The notes beneath the pieces are model-generated. The model searched no databases. It was not told the DNA's origin and saw only the letters and a program-made list of their open reading frames with translations. A stretch of DNA of 64,000 nucleotides from Rhizobium sp. PP-CC-3A-592 (lineage in GTDB: Bacteria; Pseudomonadota; Alphaproteobacteria; Rhizobiales; Rhizobiaceae): NCBI RefSeq assembly GCF_003217095.1, contig NZ_QJSR01000006.1:258244-322243 (forward strand), in the 5' to 3' direction. The position numbers and the translations under genes were made by a program. Of the stretch, positions 26,599 to 35,800 are shown one piece after another (the stretch's first letter is position 1; the number at the start of each line of letters is the position of its first letter).

Positions 26599-26848
26599 GT
26601 CCGTCTCCTTGGGACGCGGGGGACGCGGGCCTCCCAACCCGCTGGTGATGCTGCGTCGGGCCATTCCTTCGTCCGCCGCCGCGATTGGTGGCGCAAGGAA
26701 GGAGAGGGCAGGGCCCTCGACCCTCGATCCGGCCATGTTTGGCTCGCATCGTAAGCGGCGGATTTGTAAAAATATTCGGGCGTTCGCGCAAGAAGATGGC
26801 CGAGATCTGCACCGTTTCGGCGGAGGATTTCGGCTTTTCTCGCGCAGA

Positions 26849-26871
26849 CGTGAAGGGGCTCGTCCTTCACG
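26849..26871 (-). terminator. Hairpin between ChaC gene and LivJ-type gene
   Basis: CGTGAAGG and CCTTCACG (26849-26856 and 26864-26871) with a seven-base loop, starting ten bases past the ChaC stop at 26881. It lacks a T-run on the minus strand, so factor-assisted termination or RNA-end protection is as likely as intrinsic termination. Confidence 0.5.
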
Positions 26872-26880
26872 GGCCTCGCG

Positions 26881-27573
26881 TCACGCAGGAAGAGCGTTCA
26901 GCCTCGCGGCAACCATCTCCTGCAGGCGCCACAGGTTGCGGTCGAGAATGTTGCGTTCGCAAAGATCCGAAACCGTACGGTGGAGGTACTCGGCGCAGGA
27001 TCCGGCAGGGCCGCAGGCCTGGGCGATCAGCACGGCGGCCTCTTCAAGGGGAATGCTTTCGGTCAGGGGACAATGCCTGGTGCTGGCCCAGAATGTGAGA
27101 ACTTTTCGGGTGCCCGCCGGCGTCCTGACCGGTATCCAGCGCACCATGCCGGTCACTTCGGCATAGCGAATCTCGCGGGCGAGAAGCGTGCGGAGCTCTT
27201 GCCGCTGCGTTTCGGGCGGCAGCTTCAGGATGCGGCCGGCACAGCTTCCGCCCGGCCTCAGCGCGAGCATCAGCCCCGGTGCTGCGGAGGTCGCCCGCAG
27301 GCGCTCGATCCGCAGTGAAAACGCGCGGTGCCATCCATAGGCGATGGCGGACTCGCTCGCCGAGACCGCAAAGCCCGGGTTCCAGATCAGGGAGCCGTAG
27401 GCGAACACCCAGATGTCACCGTCTGCTTCCGCCTCGATGCGGTGGACGAGGTCATCCAGCTCAGCCGGCGAGATCGGGGTGCGGTTCGGTTCAGGCCCCT
27501 GATCCTCAACGACCCGCAACGTCTTTGCAACCAGCTCGGGGGTGAGCTGAAGGGCTGTGGCGTTGCGGGTCAT
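26881..27573 (-). CDS. chaC: ChaC-family gamma-glutamylcyclotransferase
   Basis: A 230-residue enzyme. The diagnostic fold motif is DGDIWVFAYGSLIWNPGF (YGSL loop, about residues 54-71), followed by YGWHRAFSLR and GSCAGRILKLPPE. ChaC proteins cleave glutathione to cysteinylglycine and 5-oxoproline in the cytoplasm. The catalytic glutamate is expected in the AREIRYAEVTGMVRWIPV region. I start at MTRNATALQL; the longer upstream frame is low-complexity. The neighbouring genes do not suggest a shared pathway. Confidence 0.88.
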   Translation of the reverse strand: MTRNATALQLTPELVAKTLRVVEDQGPEPNRTPISPAELDDLVHRIEAEADGDIWVFAYGSLIWNPGFAVSASESAIAYGWHRAFSLRIERLRATSAAPGLMLALRPGGSCAGRILKLPPETQRQELRTLLAREIRYAEVTGMVRWIPVRTPAGTRKVLTFWASTRHCPLTESIPLEEAAVLIAQACGPAGSCAEYLHRTVSDLCERNILDRNLWRLQEMVAARLNALPA

Positions 27574-27754
27574 ATCGTTACCGTTTCGTTCGGGCGCCCC
27601 GGAGGATGATCGTCTCGCGGCGTGAAGAGGGAAAGCGTGGAGGAGGAAAGCGCCGTCGAGATCGAACAGCGGATGGTCGCGGCCGCTCGGCCGAAGGGCC
27701 GAGGGGCGACGGTGCAGGCGACGGGTGCAGAGTGCGCCCGTCGCCTCGGCATGG

Positions 27755-28591
27755 TCAGGCTTGCACGAAGGCCAGGAGGTCGGCGTTGAGCACGTCAGCA
27801 TTGACGGTCAGCATGCCGTGCGCGAAGCCGGGATAGGTCTTCAGCGTGCCGTTCTTCAGGAGCTTCACGGACTTGTGGGCCGAGGCGCCGATCGGCACGA
27901 TCTGGTCGTCCTCGCCATGCAGTACCAGCGTCGGGACCGTGATGGCCTTGAGGTCTTCGGTCTGGTCGGTTTCGGAGAAGGCCTTGATGCCGTCGTAATG
28001 GGCCTTTGCGCCACCCATCATGCCCTGACGCCACCAATTCTGGATCACGCCTTCCTGCACCGTCGCGCCATCGCGGTTGAAGCCGTAGAACGGGCCGGCC
28101 GGGACATCGCGGAAGAACTGGGCGCGGTTGGCGGCAAGCGCCGAACGGAAGCCGTCGAACACCTCCATCGGCAGACCGTCCGGGTTGCCTTCGGTCTTCA
28201 GCATCAGCGGCGGAACGGCGGAGACGAGGACGGCCTTGGCAACGCGGCCAGCCGGCTGGCCGTGCTTGGCGACGTAGCGCGCGACTTCGCCGCCGCCGGT
28301 CGAGTGACCGATATGAACCGCATTCTTGAGGTCGAGATGTTCCACGACCGCGAAGGCATCGGCGGCGTAATGATCCATGTCGTGACCCTCGGCGACCTGC
28401 GCCGAGCGCCCGTGACCGCGCCGGTCATGGGCAACGACGCGGTAGCCTTTGGAGAGGAAGAACAGCATCTGGGCATCCCAGTCGTCGGAGGACAACGGCC
28501 AGCCATGGTGGAAAACGAGCGGCTGCGCGTCCTTGCGTCCCCAGTCCTTGAAGAAGATCTCGACGCCGTCCTTGGTGGTGATGGTGCTCAT
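27755..28591 (-). CDS. Alpha/beta hydrolase, non-haem chloroperoxidase-like
   Basis: A 278-residue serine hydrolase. The oxyanion motif [16 protein letters not shown], the nucleophile elbow [14 protein letters not shown] (GxSxG), the acid region [13 protein letters not shown] and the catalytic His in [13 protein letters not shown] are all present, as in cofactor-free haloperoxidase-like esterases. The true substrate is probably an ester or lactone. I start at MSTITTKDG. The gene follows the MFS and DoxX genes in the same direction and may share their transcript across the 163-base gap. Confidence 0.87.
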   Translation of the reverse strand: MSTITTKDGVEIFFKDWGRKDAQPLVFHHGWPLSSDDWDAQMLFFLSKGYRVVAHDRRGHGRSAQVAEGHDMDHYAADAFAVVEHLDLKNAVHIGHSTGGGEVARYVAKHGQPAGRVAKAVLVSAVPPLMLKTEGNPDGLPMEVFDGFRSALAANRAQFFRDVPAGPFYGFNRDGATVQEGVIQNWWRQGMMGGAKAHYDGIKAFSETDQTEDLKAITVPTLVLHGEDDQIVPIGASAHKSVKLLKNGTLKTYPGFAHGMLTVNADVLNADLLAFVQA

Positions 28592-28754
28592 GCTCGTGGT
28601 TTCCTGTGCTTTGGGTTGGGTTGGTGGGGCGTGTGCCTGTCTGATGAAGCGATTTTGTCGGAAAGCGCGGGCGCACACAATGGCTGTGATACTGTCGAGT
28701 TCGTTGCGATTTCTGCAATGATCGGGAGGCGGATCGTTCCATCTCCCGTCCTCC

Positions 28755-30353
28755 TTACGCAGCGCCCGGACGGTTGATCGTCAGGAAGTGACGGACGACC
28801 GGCTTTTCCGGGCCACGATGATAGGCAAGAACCTTGCCCTGGAGGTCGGCGTCGGCGTTGGAAACCCGCTTGTGCTGCCGCAGGTGTTCCGCCCAGGATT
28901 CGACCATGAACCATTCCACGATCTTCTCCGGATCGGACGAGTCCTCGGTCACGCCCCAGCCATAGGCACCATCCCGGCGACGCTCGTGGGACAGTCCGTC
29001 GATGGCGTGGAGGAAGGCACGGTGGTTCTGCTTCTCGACGCTGTACTCGATGAGGATCAGGACCGGACCGCGATCATGGGCGACGGGTTCGGCAACGAGG
29101 GGTTCTGGCCAATGGTTGGACGGCACCATGTCGGCATCGCCGGCCGGCAGCTTCACCCGGTGCATCAGGAACCCGGCGACGAGAAGGCCAGCGGCGCCGA
29201 TTACCAGAGTCGAGCGGATGCCAACGGCTTCGCCGACGGCACCCCAGCCAAGGCTGCCCGCCGTCATCGCGCCGTTGAACACCGTGAGGTAGACGGCAAG
29301 GCCGCGGCCGCGGACCCAATTGGGAAGCACCGCCTGTGCGGCACCGTTCAGCGTGGTCAGGGCCGTGATCCAGGCGGCGCCGAGGAAGAGCAGGACGACG
29401 ATCGCAATCGCCTTCGGCGGGGCGAGCGATAGGATACCCATGACAGCCGCTGTGGTGAGGGCCGATGTCAGGAGGAGGCCGTCGGCGCTGAGACGCTCGC
29501 GCAGCTTCGGCATGACCAGTGCGCCACCGATGGCACCGGCGCCGACGGCGCCGAGCAGGATGCCGTAAAAGCTCGCATCACCGCCGAGAAGCTGGCGGGC
29601 GACCAGCGGCAGCAAGGCCCAGACGGCACTGGCGAAGGCGAAGAAGACGGCGGCGCGGATCAGCACGACATGGAGCGGCCGGCTCGACCTCGTGTAGCGA
29701 AGGCCGGCCCGGAAAGCGCCGAAGAAATTCTCCTGCAGCGCATCGTCCGCCTTCCTGGCGCGGGGCCACCAGACGAGCGCGGCGATGACGAAGATATAGC
29801 TGGCGACGTCGGCGCCGTAGGTGATGCCGGCGCCGAAGGCCGCAAGGAGAAGACCGCCGGCCGCCGGTCCGATGGAGCGGGCAATGTTGATGCCGAGCGA
29901 GTTGAGCGCCACGGCACTCTTCACATCTTCGCGCTTGACAAGCTCGGGCACGATCGCCTGCCATGTCGGCCCCATCAGAGCAGCACCGATGCCGCCGAGG
30001 AAGGTCAGGCCGAACAGCGCGCTGACGGAGAGCATGCCCATCTGGGAGAGGATCATCAGCGAGATACTGACGGATGCGAGCAGGAGCTGGACCGCGATCA
30101 GGAACTTGCGCCGGTCGAGAATATCGGTGAGCACGCCGGCGGGAATGGCGAGCAGAAAGATGGGCAGAGTGCCCGCCGCCTGCACCATGGCGACGGCGGC
30201 AGGCGAGGCGGAGATGTCCGTCATCAGCCAGGAACTGGCGACGTCGCGCATGAAGCTGCCGGTATTGCCGAGAACCGTGGCGATCCAGAGGACGGCGAAA
30301 ACGGGCTGTGCGAGAGGCGCGAAGCTGCCCCCGGTCGATTTTGCGGCTGTCAT
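28755..30353 (-). CDS. MFS exporter (EntS-like, MFS_3) with C-terminal ABM-like domain
   Basis: A 532-residue protein. Residues about 1-410 form a twelve-segment exporter: [21 protein letters not shown] at the first helix and [17 protein letters not shown] in loop 2-3. The last 110 residues are soluble and resemble an antibiotic-biosynthesis-monooxygenase-like fold ([40 protein letters not shown]). This tail is known in a subset of MFS_3 proteins. Its start overlaps the DoxX stop (ATGA), showing coupling. The substrate is unknown. Confidence 0.87.
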   Translation of the reverse strand: MTAAKSTGGSFAPLAQPVFAVLWIATVLGNTGSFMRDVASSWLMTDISASPAAVAMVQAAGTLPIFLLAIPAGVLTDILDRRKFLIAVQLLLASVSISLMILSQMGMLSVSALFGLTFLGGIGAALMGPTWQAIVPELVKREDVKSAVALNSLGINIARSIGPAAGGLLLAAFGAGITYGADVASYIFVIAALVWWPRARKADDALQENFFGAFRAGLRYTRSSRPLHVVLIRAAVFFAFASAVWALLPLVARQLLGGDASFYGILLGAVGAGAIGGALVMPKLRERLSADGLLLTSALTTAAVMGILSLAPPKAIAIVVLLFLGAAWITALTTLNGAAQAVLPNWVRGRGLAVYLTVFNGAMTAGSLGWGAVGEAVGIRSTLVIGAAGLLVAGFLMHRVKLPAGDADMVPSNHWPEPLVAEPVAHDRGPVLILIEYSVEKQNHRAFLHAIDGLSHERRRDGAYGWGVTEDSSDPEKIVEWFMVESWAEHLRQHKRVSNADADLQGKVLAYHRGPEKPVVRHFLTINRPGAA

Positions 30354-30787
30354 GTGCGGGCTCCCTTGTTGAGGTCCACTGCTGCCACGAGGACAAAAGC
30401 CCCTGCGAGGCCGATATGTTCGAAGAAGGCATTGGTCGCCATCATGCGATCCATGCCCGGCGCCATGTCCCAGAAACGTAAGGCGATGAACGTGGCGAGA
30501 AGTGTGAAGGCGGCAAGCGAGAGTGCGCCGGCCCAGCGCAGGAAGCCTGAGATGACCATTGCGGAGGCCGTCAGTTCAAAGACGATAACGGCAATGGCGA
30601 AGAAAGTCGCGGGCTGCAGACCGAAATGGTTCATCTCGGCAAGCGCGCCGTCGAAGTCTAAGATCTTGGTCAGCGGCCCCTGAATGTAAGCCGCGCAAAG
30701 CGCGAGAAGCGAAAGGGTCCGCGCGACCGGGGATCCGATCAGACGCGAGGCACTGCCGCGTATCGTGGCGGTCGATGAGAGGGTCAT
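30350..30787 (-). CDS. DoxX family membrane protein
   Basis: A 145-residue four-segment membrane protein with the DoxX/DUF417-like pattern: AAYIQGPLTKILDFDGALAEM, ATFFAIAVIVFELTASAMVI, and the end MATNAFFEHIGLAGAFVLVA. I start at MTLSSTATIR, which has AAGGAG upstream. The start is 248 bases from the HigA gene on the other strand. DoxX proteins are linked to thiosulfate oxidation, redox balance or small-molecule detoxification, but no specific role can be read here. It is coupled to the MFS exporter. Confidence 0.82.
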   Translation of the reverse strand: MTLSSTATIRGSASRLIGSPVARTLSLLALCAAYIQGPLTKILDFDGALAEMNHFGLQPATFFAIAVIVFELTASAMVISGFLRWAGALSLAAFTLLATFIALRFWDMAPGMDRMMATNAFFEHIGLAGAFVLVAAVDLNKGART

Positions 30788-30912
30788 GTCTGCTCCTTGA
30801 AGTTGGCCGATGATCGGCGGCATTCGATGGAGCGATGATGCTAGGGTACACCTCGACAAACAATTGAATGAATAGTCACGATATTATATCGATTAATGAA
30901 ATAATTTGGTGA

Positions 30913-31026
30913 AGCGCTTGGCACGGCAAAAATTCGTTGTACATTCAATGGCGGCTGGTCTTCCGATGGGACGGCGGTCGCGGCGAAGCGTCGGATGTTT
31001 ATCTCGACGACCACAGCTATCGGTGA
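30913..31026 (+). pseudogene. Decayed HigB/RelE-type toxin, C-terminal fragment
   Basis: In the frame ending at TGA 31024-31026 the end reads QWRLVFRWDGG, then EASDVYLDDHSYR. These are the last strands of HigB-type RelE-fold toxins (the usual form is WR(L/I)xFRW followed by V(Y/D)LxDYH). Upstream of residue K(N)SLYI the frame meets a stop at 30910, and no intact N-terminus with start codon is present. The fragment lies just before the HigA-type antitoxin gene, exactly where higB belongs. Confidence 0.65.
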
Positions 31027-31035
31027 GGTGATGCC

Positions 31036-31344
31036 ATGGTGATGACCACACGCAAGCCGGCAACGGTCGGCGAAATCCTGACGGAAGAGTTCATGCAGCC
31101 ACTCGGCCTGACGCAGGCGGTGCTGGCCGAGGCGATGGGCGTGCAGCGCAAGCATGTGAACGAACTCTGCAACGACCGGCGCAACGTGACGGCGGCGACC
31201 GCGCTCATTCTGGCGCGCGTGTTCGGCAACAGCCCGGATTTCTGGCTGAACACGCAGCGGCGCAGCGACCTGTGGAACGTCATGAATTCGCCCGACGAGC
31301 GGGCGCGGGTGGATCGTGCCAGGCCCTTGGCAAAAGCAGCGTAG
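31036..31344 (+). CDS. HigA-type antitoxin / XRE-family regulator
   Basis: A 102-residue protein. Residues about 10-70 match HigA: TVGEILTEEFMQPLGLTQAVLAEAMG, then the recognition helix VQRKHVNELCNDRRNVTAATALILAR, then FGNSPDFWLNTQRRSDLW. The VLAEAMGV(Q/P)RKHVNE motif is typical of HigA. The only trace of toxin is the fragment directly upstream, so it now looks like an orphan antitoxin that may silence other HigB copies. GTGATG upstream makes codon 1 or 3 equally possible. Confidence 0.85.
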   Translation: MVMTTRKPATVGEILTEEFMQPLGLTQAVLAEAMGVQRKHVNELCNDRRNVTAATALILARVFGNSPDFWLNTQRRSDLWNVMNSPDERARVDRARPLAKAA

Positions 31345-31376
31345 AAACGACAATCCCGAAACGACTCCGTCCGTGC

Positions 31377-31400
31377 GACGGGCGGCATGCACCGCCCGTC
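31377..31400. terminator. Bidirectional hairpin between HigA and amidohydrolase
   Basis: GACGGGCGG (31377-31385) and CCGCCCGTC (31392-31400), a nine-base perfect stem with a six-base loop, lie between convergent genes with stops at 31344 and 31412. No extended U-run follows on either strand. Confidence 0.6.
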
Positions 31401-31411
31401 CTTCTCCACGG

Positions 31412-33394
31412 TCACACGGCCCAGCAGGAGCAGCCAAGCGCGCCGAAGAAGCCCTTGAGGTCGGAGATCGGCAGTTTCGACGTCCACGCACCGGCATGGT
31501 CGTGCCCATGGACGCCGCAATCGCTGGCGCAGCCGCAGGTGCTGATGGCGGTTCGGCGCAACGAGCGGGCACCGGCACCCTCCGGTTCGCCCCAAGCCGC
31601 ATAACCACCGAACGTGCGCACCGGCGACCAGTCCGGCATAGCCGGGGGCACGTCGTTCTCGTCCAGCGCCTTGAAGTCGCCCGCTCCATAGACGATCCTG
31701 CCGCCGACCATGGTCAGTTCAGAGGTCAGGAACGAGATCTCGTCTTCCGCACACGTGAAGAAGTCCTTGTCCGACACGACGAGATCGGCGAACTGGCCCT
31801 TTTCGATGCGGCCCTTCTTGCCTTCCTCGTTGGAGAACCAGGTGACCTTTTCGGTCCACATGCGCAGTGCCGTCTCGCGGTCGAGGCAATTGGCTCTGGG
31901 ATAGAGCTGCATGCCGCCGACCGTCTTGCCCGTCACCATCCAGGACAGGGAGACCCAGGGGTTATAGGAGGCGACACGTGTCGCATCGGTGCCGGCGGAC
32001 ACGTTCACGCCCTTGTCGAGCATTTTTCTGATGGGCGGTGTGGCTTCGGCGACGCCATGGCCATAGCGCTCGACGAAATATTCGCCCTGATAGGCCATGC
32101 GGTGCTGGGTGGCGATACCACCGCCGAGCGCGGCGATCCGGTCGATGGAGCGGTCCGAGATCGTTTCTGCATGGTCGAAGAACCAATTGAGGCCTCCGAG
32201 CGGAATATCCTTGTTGACCTTCTCGAACACGTCGAGCGAACGGGAGATGGTTTCATCATAGGTTGCATGCATGCGCCAAGGCCAACGGTTCTCGGCCAGA
32301 ACCCGGACGACCTCCTCCAGCTCGCCTTCCATCTCCGGTGCCATTTCCGGGCGCGGCTGGCGAAAGTCTTCGAAATCGGCGGCGGAGAACACGAGCATCT
32401 CGCCGGCCCCGTTGTGACGGAAATAATCGTTGCCCTGCTTGTATTTGACGCTCGCCGTCCAGTCGAGAAAGTCCTGTTTCTCCTCCTTCGGCTTCTGGGT
32501 AAAGAGATTGTAGGCGAGCCGCACCGTCATCTGACCTTCATCCGACAGCTTCTGGATGACGGCGTAATCGTCCGGGTAGTTCTGGAAGCCGCCGCCCGCA
32601 TCGATGACGCCCGTCACACCCAGCCGGTTCAGCTCGCGCATGAAGTGCCGGGTCGAATTGACCTGATAGTCGAGCGGCAGCTTCGGCCCCTTGGCAAGCG
32701 TCGAATAGAGGATGCCTGCATTCGGCTTTGCCAGCAGCATGCCCGTCGGGTTGCCGTTGGCGTCCCGGGTGATCTCGCCGCCGGGTGGGTTCGGCGTTTC
32801 CTTGGTATAGCCGACCGCGCGCAGGGCGGCGCCGTTCAGCAGCGCGCGATCATAGAGGTGGAGCAGGAAGACCGGCGTATCCGGGGCGATCGCGTTGATC
32901 TCCTCGATCGTCGGCAGGCGCTTTTCGGCGAACTGATGCTCGCTGAAGCCACCGACCACGCGCACCCATTGCGGGGCCTTCGTGATCGCCACCTGACGCT
33001 TGAGCATATCCATGGCGTCGGCAAGCGAGCGCACGCCGTCCCATCGCAGCTCCATATTGTAGTTCAGGCCGCCGCGGATGACGTGGGTATGGTTGTCGAT
33101 CAGCCCGGGAAGCACGCGCTTGCTCTTGAGGTCGACGATCTTGGTCTCGGGCCCGGCCAGCGCCATGATCTCGCTGTCGGAACCGACCTCCAGAAACAGT
33201 CCGTCCTTGATGGCAATGGCCGTCGCATTGGGGTTGGCGCGGTCGAGCGTGGTGACGCGGCCGTTATGGAGAATGCGGTCTGGATGCATGGTGTTCGCTC
33301 CGGTCTGGTTGGGGTCGGCGGCTTTCGCCGGTGGGAAGAGGTTGGACAACGCCAAGCTCGATGCTCCCGCAAGGACGTTTCGACGCGTGGCCAT
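31412..33394 (-). CDS. Tat-exported amidohydrolase (YtcJ-like) with Cys/His-rich tail
   Basis: A 660-residue amidohydrolase-3 protein. The N-terminus, MATRRNVLAGASSLALS, is a plausible twin-arginine signal. The metal site begins LPGLIDNHTHVIRGG (HxH, about residue 101), with later ligands in PWRMHATYDETISRS, FDHAETISDRSI and the acid in NVSAGTDATRVASYNPW. The last 41 residues form a tail with CGCASDC, then HGHDH, and CSC before the end, spacing that suggests metal binding. Start overlaps the XapX stop by one base. It is the third gene of the cluster under the LysR gene at 34703. Confidence 0.85.
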   Translation of the reverse strand: MATRRNVLAGASSLALSNLFPPAKAADPNQTGANTMHPDRILHNGRVTTLDRANPNATAIAIKDGLFLEVGSDSEIMALAGPETKIVDLKSKRVLPGLIDNHTHVIRGGLNYNMELRWDGVRSLADAMDMLKRQVAITKAPQWVRVVGGFSEHQFAEKRLPTIEEINAIAPDTPVFLLHLYDRALLNGAALRAVGYTKETPNPPGGEITRDANGNPTGMLLAKPNAGILYSTLAKGPKLPLDYQVNSTRHFMRELNRLGVTGVIDAGGGFQNYPDDYAVIQKLSDEGQMTVRLAYNLFTQKPKEEKQDFLDWTASVKYKQGNDYFRHNGAGEMLVFSAADFEDFRQPRPEMAPEMEGELEEVVRVLAENRWPWRMHATYDETISRSLDVFEKVNKDIPLGGLNWFFDHAETISDRSIDRIAALGGGIATQHRMAYQGEYFVERYGHGVAEATPPIRKMLDKGVNVSAGTDATRVASYNPWVSLSWMVTGKTVGGMQLYPRANCLDRETALRMWTEKVTWFSNEEGKKGRIEKGQFADLVVSDKDFFTCAEDEISFLTSELTMVGGRIVYGAGDFKALDENDVPPAMPDWSPVRTFGGYAAWGEPEGAGARSLRRTAISTCGCASDCGVHGHDHAGAWTSKLPISDLKGFFGALGCSCWAV

Positions 33395-33681
33395 CAGAGT
33401 CGCTCCTCGACAGACGATTTTAGGGCGCGGGCGACCTCGACGCGTTCGCTGCCCTTCGGCAGGTGGCCGAACACGTGCGGCTTGATCTGATGAAGCCAGG
33501 AAACGGCCGCCGGTTCGCGCGTCCAGAGCGACTTTGCGAGGGGAACGACCTGCTCGCCGACGAGAATGCCGAGAAGGCCGACAAGCGCGATGACGGGCGG
33601 TGCCGGCGAGCGGACGTTGAGCAGGCTATAGACGATGCCGACAAGCAGCCCGGCACCGAGCGACAGGAGATAGACTTTCAT
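33394..33681 (-). CDS. XapX domain membrane protein
   Basis: A 95-residue protein. The N-terminal 50 residues are the two-helix XapX domain: MKVYLLSLGAGLLVGIVYSLL, NVRSPAPPVIALVGLLGILVGEQ, with the conserved NV(R)SPAPP motif between the helices. A soluble tail of about 45 residues follows. I start at MKVYLL, preceded by AGGATATCCCC. XapX proteins commonly accompany isochorismatase and amidohydrolase genes. The stop overlaps the amidohydrolase ATG (TGATG). Confidence 0.83.
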   Translation of the reverse strand: MKVYLLSLGAGLLVGIVYSLLNVRSPAPPVIALVGLLGILVGEQVVPLAKSLWTREPAAVSWLHQIKPHVFGHLPKGSERVEVARALKSSVEERL

Positions 33682-33707
33682 GGGGATATCCTCCACGATT
33701 GCGGAAC

Positions 33708-33737
33708 GACCGCTCCGACAGGATGACCGGAGCGGTC
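33708..33737 (-). terminator. Hairpin between isochorismatase-like and XapX genes
   Basis: GACCGCTCCG (33708-33717) and CGGAGCGGTC (33728-33737), a ten-base perfect stem with a ten-base loop, lie in the 66-base gap between the stop at 33748 and the start at 33681. It may attenuate expression of the downstream pair relative to the first gene. Confidence 0.6.
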
Positions 33738-33747
33738 CCAGCGGGCC

Positions 33748-34437
33748 TTACTTGGCGGGGTTGGGGCCGATGCGCTTGCCATGTTTGACGCGCTCTTCAG
33801 CGCCATGAACCATGGTGTAGGCGTAATCGATGCCCATGCCGTAGGCGCCGGAATGCTCCTTCACCAGTGTGGTGACGGCGTCGTAGGTTTCCTTGCGGGC
33901 CCAGTCGCGCTGCCATTCCAGCAGGACCTGCTGCCAGGTGACGGGAATGACGCCGGCCTGGATCATGCGGTCCATGGCGCGATTGTGCGCTTCGAGCGAC
34001 GTGCCGCCGGAGGCATCGGCAACCATGTAGATTTCGTAGTCCGGCACGTCACGCAGCGCGGACAGGGCGAAGGTCGTGTTGCAGACTTCGGTCCAGAGGC
34101 CGGAGACGACGATCTTCCTGCGGCCGTTCGCGGCGTTCTTCGCCAGCGCATCCCGAACGTTCTGGTCGTCCCAGGAATTCATCGAGGTGCGCTCGAGGAT
34201 ATCGTTCTCCGGATGCACGGCCAGAAGTTCCGGGAAGGTGTTGCCGGAGAAGCTCTCGGTCTCCACCGTCGTGATGGTCGTGGGAATGTCGAAGATCTTG
34301 CCGGCCTTGGCGAGGCCGACCACATTGTTCTTCAGGGACTGGCGATCGATCGACTGAACGCCGAAAGCCATCTGGGGCTGCTGGTCGATGAAGATGAGCT
34401 GGCTGTTGGCGGGGGTCAGTACGTCGAACTTGGACAT
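33748..34437 (-). CDS. Isochorismatase-family hydrolase (YcaC-like)
   Basis: A 229-residue cysteine-hydrolase fold. The nucleophile is Cys119 in KIVVSGLWTEVCNTTFAL, with the Asp of the triad at residue 18 in QLIFIDQQPQMAF and the cis-peptide-type GLWTE loop intact. The usual Lys is not obvious, since the expected region reads ILERTSMNSWDD. The order hydrolase, XapX, amidohydrolase, opposite a LysR gene, recurs in proteobacteria. The substrate is unknown; amide or N-carbamoyl compounds are family options. Confidence 0.87.
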   Translation of the reverse strand: MSKFDVLTPANSQLIFIDQQPQMAFGVQSIDRQSLKNNVVGLAKAGKIFDIPTTITTVETESFSGNTFPELLAVHPENDILERTSMNSWDDQNVRDALAKNAANGRRKIVVSGLWTEVCNTTFALSALRDVPDYEIYMVADASGGTSLEAHNRAMDRMIQAGVIPVTWQQVLLEWQRDWARKETYDAVTTLVKEHSGAYGMGIDYAYTMVHGAEERVKHGKRIGPNPAK

Positions 34438-34546
34438 GGTCTTTTCCTCTTGGTTTCCGGCCGCTTCTGCGGGCTTATCGGTGACAAGCAGCTTTCGTCT
34501 CTGCTGCTGACATCAAACCTACGGCAAAGCCCCGGTCTGAAAAATT

Positions 34547-34560
34547 GCAATAAATATTGC
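34547..34560. promoter_or_regulatory. Palindrome GCAATA-AA-TATTGC in the LysR divergent promoter
   Basis: GCAATA (34547-34552) and TATTGC (34555-34560) form a perfect inverted repeat with a two-base spacer, in AT-rich sequence 143 bases before the LysR start and 110 bases before the isochorismatase start. A further half-site, GCAATATT, occurs at 34660-34667. The T-N11-A geometry is compatible with a LysR recognition site. Binding is inferred. Confidence 0.5.
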
Positions 34561-34702
34561 GAATGAATTATCAGAACCGCAACAGTTCCCGGGAGGTTCA
34601 TTGCGGGAATGCTCTTGAAGCCGGCGTACGAGAGCCACCATTGATCGCACGGTTGATACGCAATATTCCTCGTCAACAAATTGCCACAGGTGAAACAATG
34701 TC

Positions 34703-35602
34703 ATGAACGACTATAAGGCTCTGCGCACGTTTCTGCTGGCTGCGGAGAAACGGAACTTCGCGCAGGTAGCGCGCGAACTCGACATGACGCCCGCTGCCGT
34801 TACACGGGCCATTGCGGCGCTGGAGGCGGAACTGGGTGTGCAGCTCTTCGTGCGCACCACGCGTCAGGTTTCGCTGACGACGGACGGCGCGGTGTTCGCC
34901 GCGCAGATCCAGCCGGCAATGAAGACGCTGGAGGACGCGCGCCGCGACGTCATGAACGCGCACAAGGCCGATCAGGGGCGCCTGCGGATCAGCGCGCCGA
35001 CCTGGTTCGGCAAGGCCGTGCTGCCGCCGATCCTCTCCGGCTTCAAGAAAAAGTTTCCGAAGATGAGCTTCGAGATCTCGCTGTCGGATGGATTGGTGAA
35101 CATCGTCAACGACGACTATGATCTTGCGATCCGCATCTCCGCACAGCCCTCGGACAAGTTCACCATCTGGCGGAAGATCCGTGTCGTGCCGCGCATTCTG
35201 GTTGCCGCACCCGGCAGCCGCTTCGTCGACATGGCGCATCCGAACGAGCTGACACCGGACGATTGCCTTGCCTATAGCGGCGAGAGCCGGCGGGAGAGCT
35301 GGGTTCTCTCGGATGGCGGTTCCAGCATGACGATATCGGCGGGTCGCGACTTCAGCGCCAATAGTGGCGAGGTCCTTGCCGACATGGCCGCCGACGGCGC
35401 AGGGGTGGCCATGCTCCCCGGCTTCAACATCGCCGAACACATCCGCACCGGACGTCTCGTCCACGTCTTCAAGGGCTGGGCCCCGCCGGATCTCTGGCTG
35501 ACCCTGTTCTATCCGCCCTACCAGACGCTACCCCCGCGGATCGCCTCGTTCTGCAAATATTTCGAGGAGCAGCTGCCCGCCTATATGCCCTCGCTGGACT
35601 GA
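34703..35602 (+). CDS. LysR-family transcriptional regulator
   Basis: A 299-residue regulator. The winged helix is YKALRTFLLAAEKRNFAQVARELDMTPAAVTRAIAALEAELGVQLFVRTT (about residues 4-53). The effector domain begins GRLRISAPTWFGKAVLPPILSGF. It is divergent from the isochorismatase/XapX/amidohydrolase cluster and probably activates it in response to a substrate. The palindrome at 34547-34560 lies in between. Confidence 0.9.
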   Translation: MNDYKALRTFLLAAEKRNFAQVARELDMTPAAVTRAIAALEAELGVQLFVRTTRQVSLTTDGAVFAAQIQPAMKTLEDARRDVMNAHKADQGRLRISAPTWFGKAVLPPILSGFKKKFPKMSFEISLSDGLVNIVNDDYDLAIRISAQPSDKFTIWRKIRVVPRILVAAPGSRFVDMAHPNELTPDDCLAYSGESRRESWVLSDGGSSMTISAGRDFSANSGEVLADMAADGAGVAMLPGFNIAEHIRTGRLVHVFKGWAPPDLWLTLFYPPYQTLPPRIASFCKYFEEQLPAYMPSLD

Positions 35603-35694
35603 CCCCCTCGGCGGCAGGAGGTTCGCGGCGGGGATGTCCGCGGTGCTCATTAAACGATAAACGAGTAAAAAAGCCGGACTTCGCCTGATACGAC

Positions 35695-35710
35695 TAGCAC
35701 ATGCGTGCTA
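35695..35710. promoter_or_regulatory. Palindrome TAGCAC-N4-GTGCTA upstream of autotransporter
   Basis: TAGCAC (35695-35700) and GTGCTA (35705-35710) flank ATGC, about 90 bases before the autotransporter start. No known consensus is claimed. It is the only clear dyad in this 200-base intergenic region and may be an operator. Confidence 0.4.
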
Positions 35711-35800
35711 ATGGCCGTGCCCGTTGGACTGTGTTTTATCCGCTATCTCGACCTTACCGAATTTTACCCGATTTTTGGGAGGTCAGCTTGAGCAGTGGAG

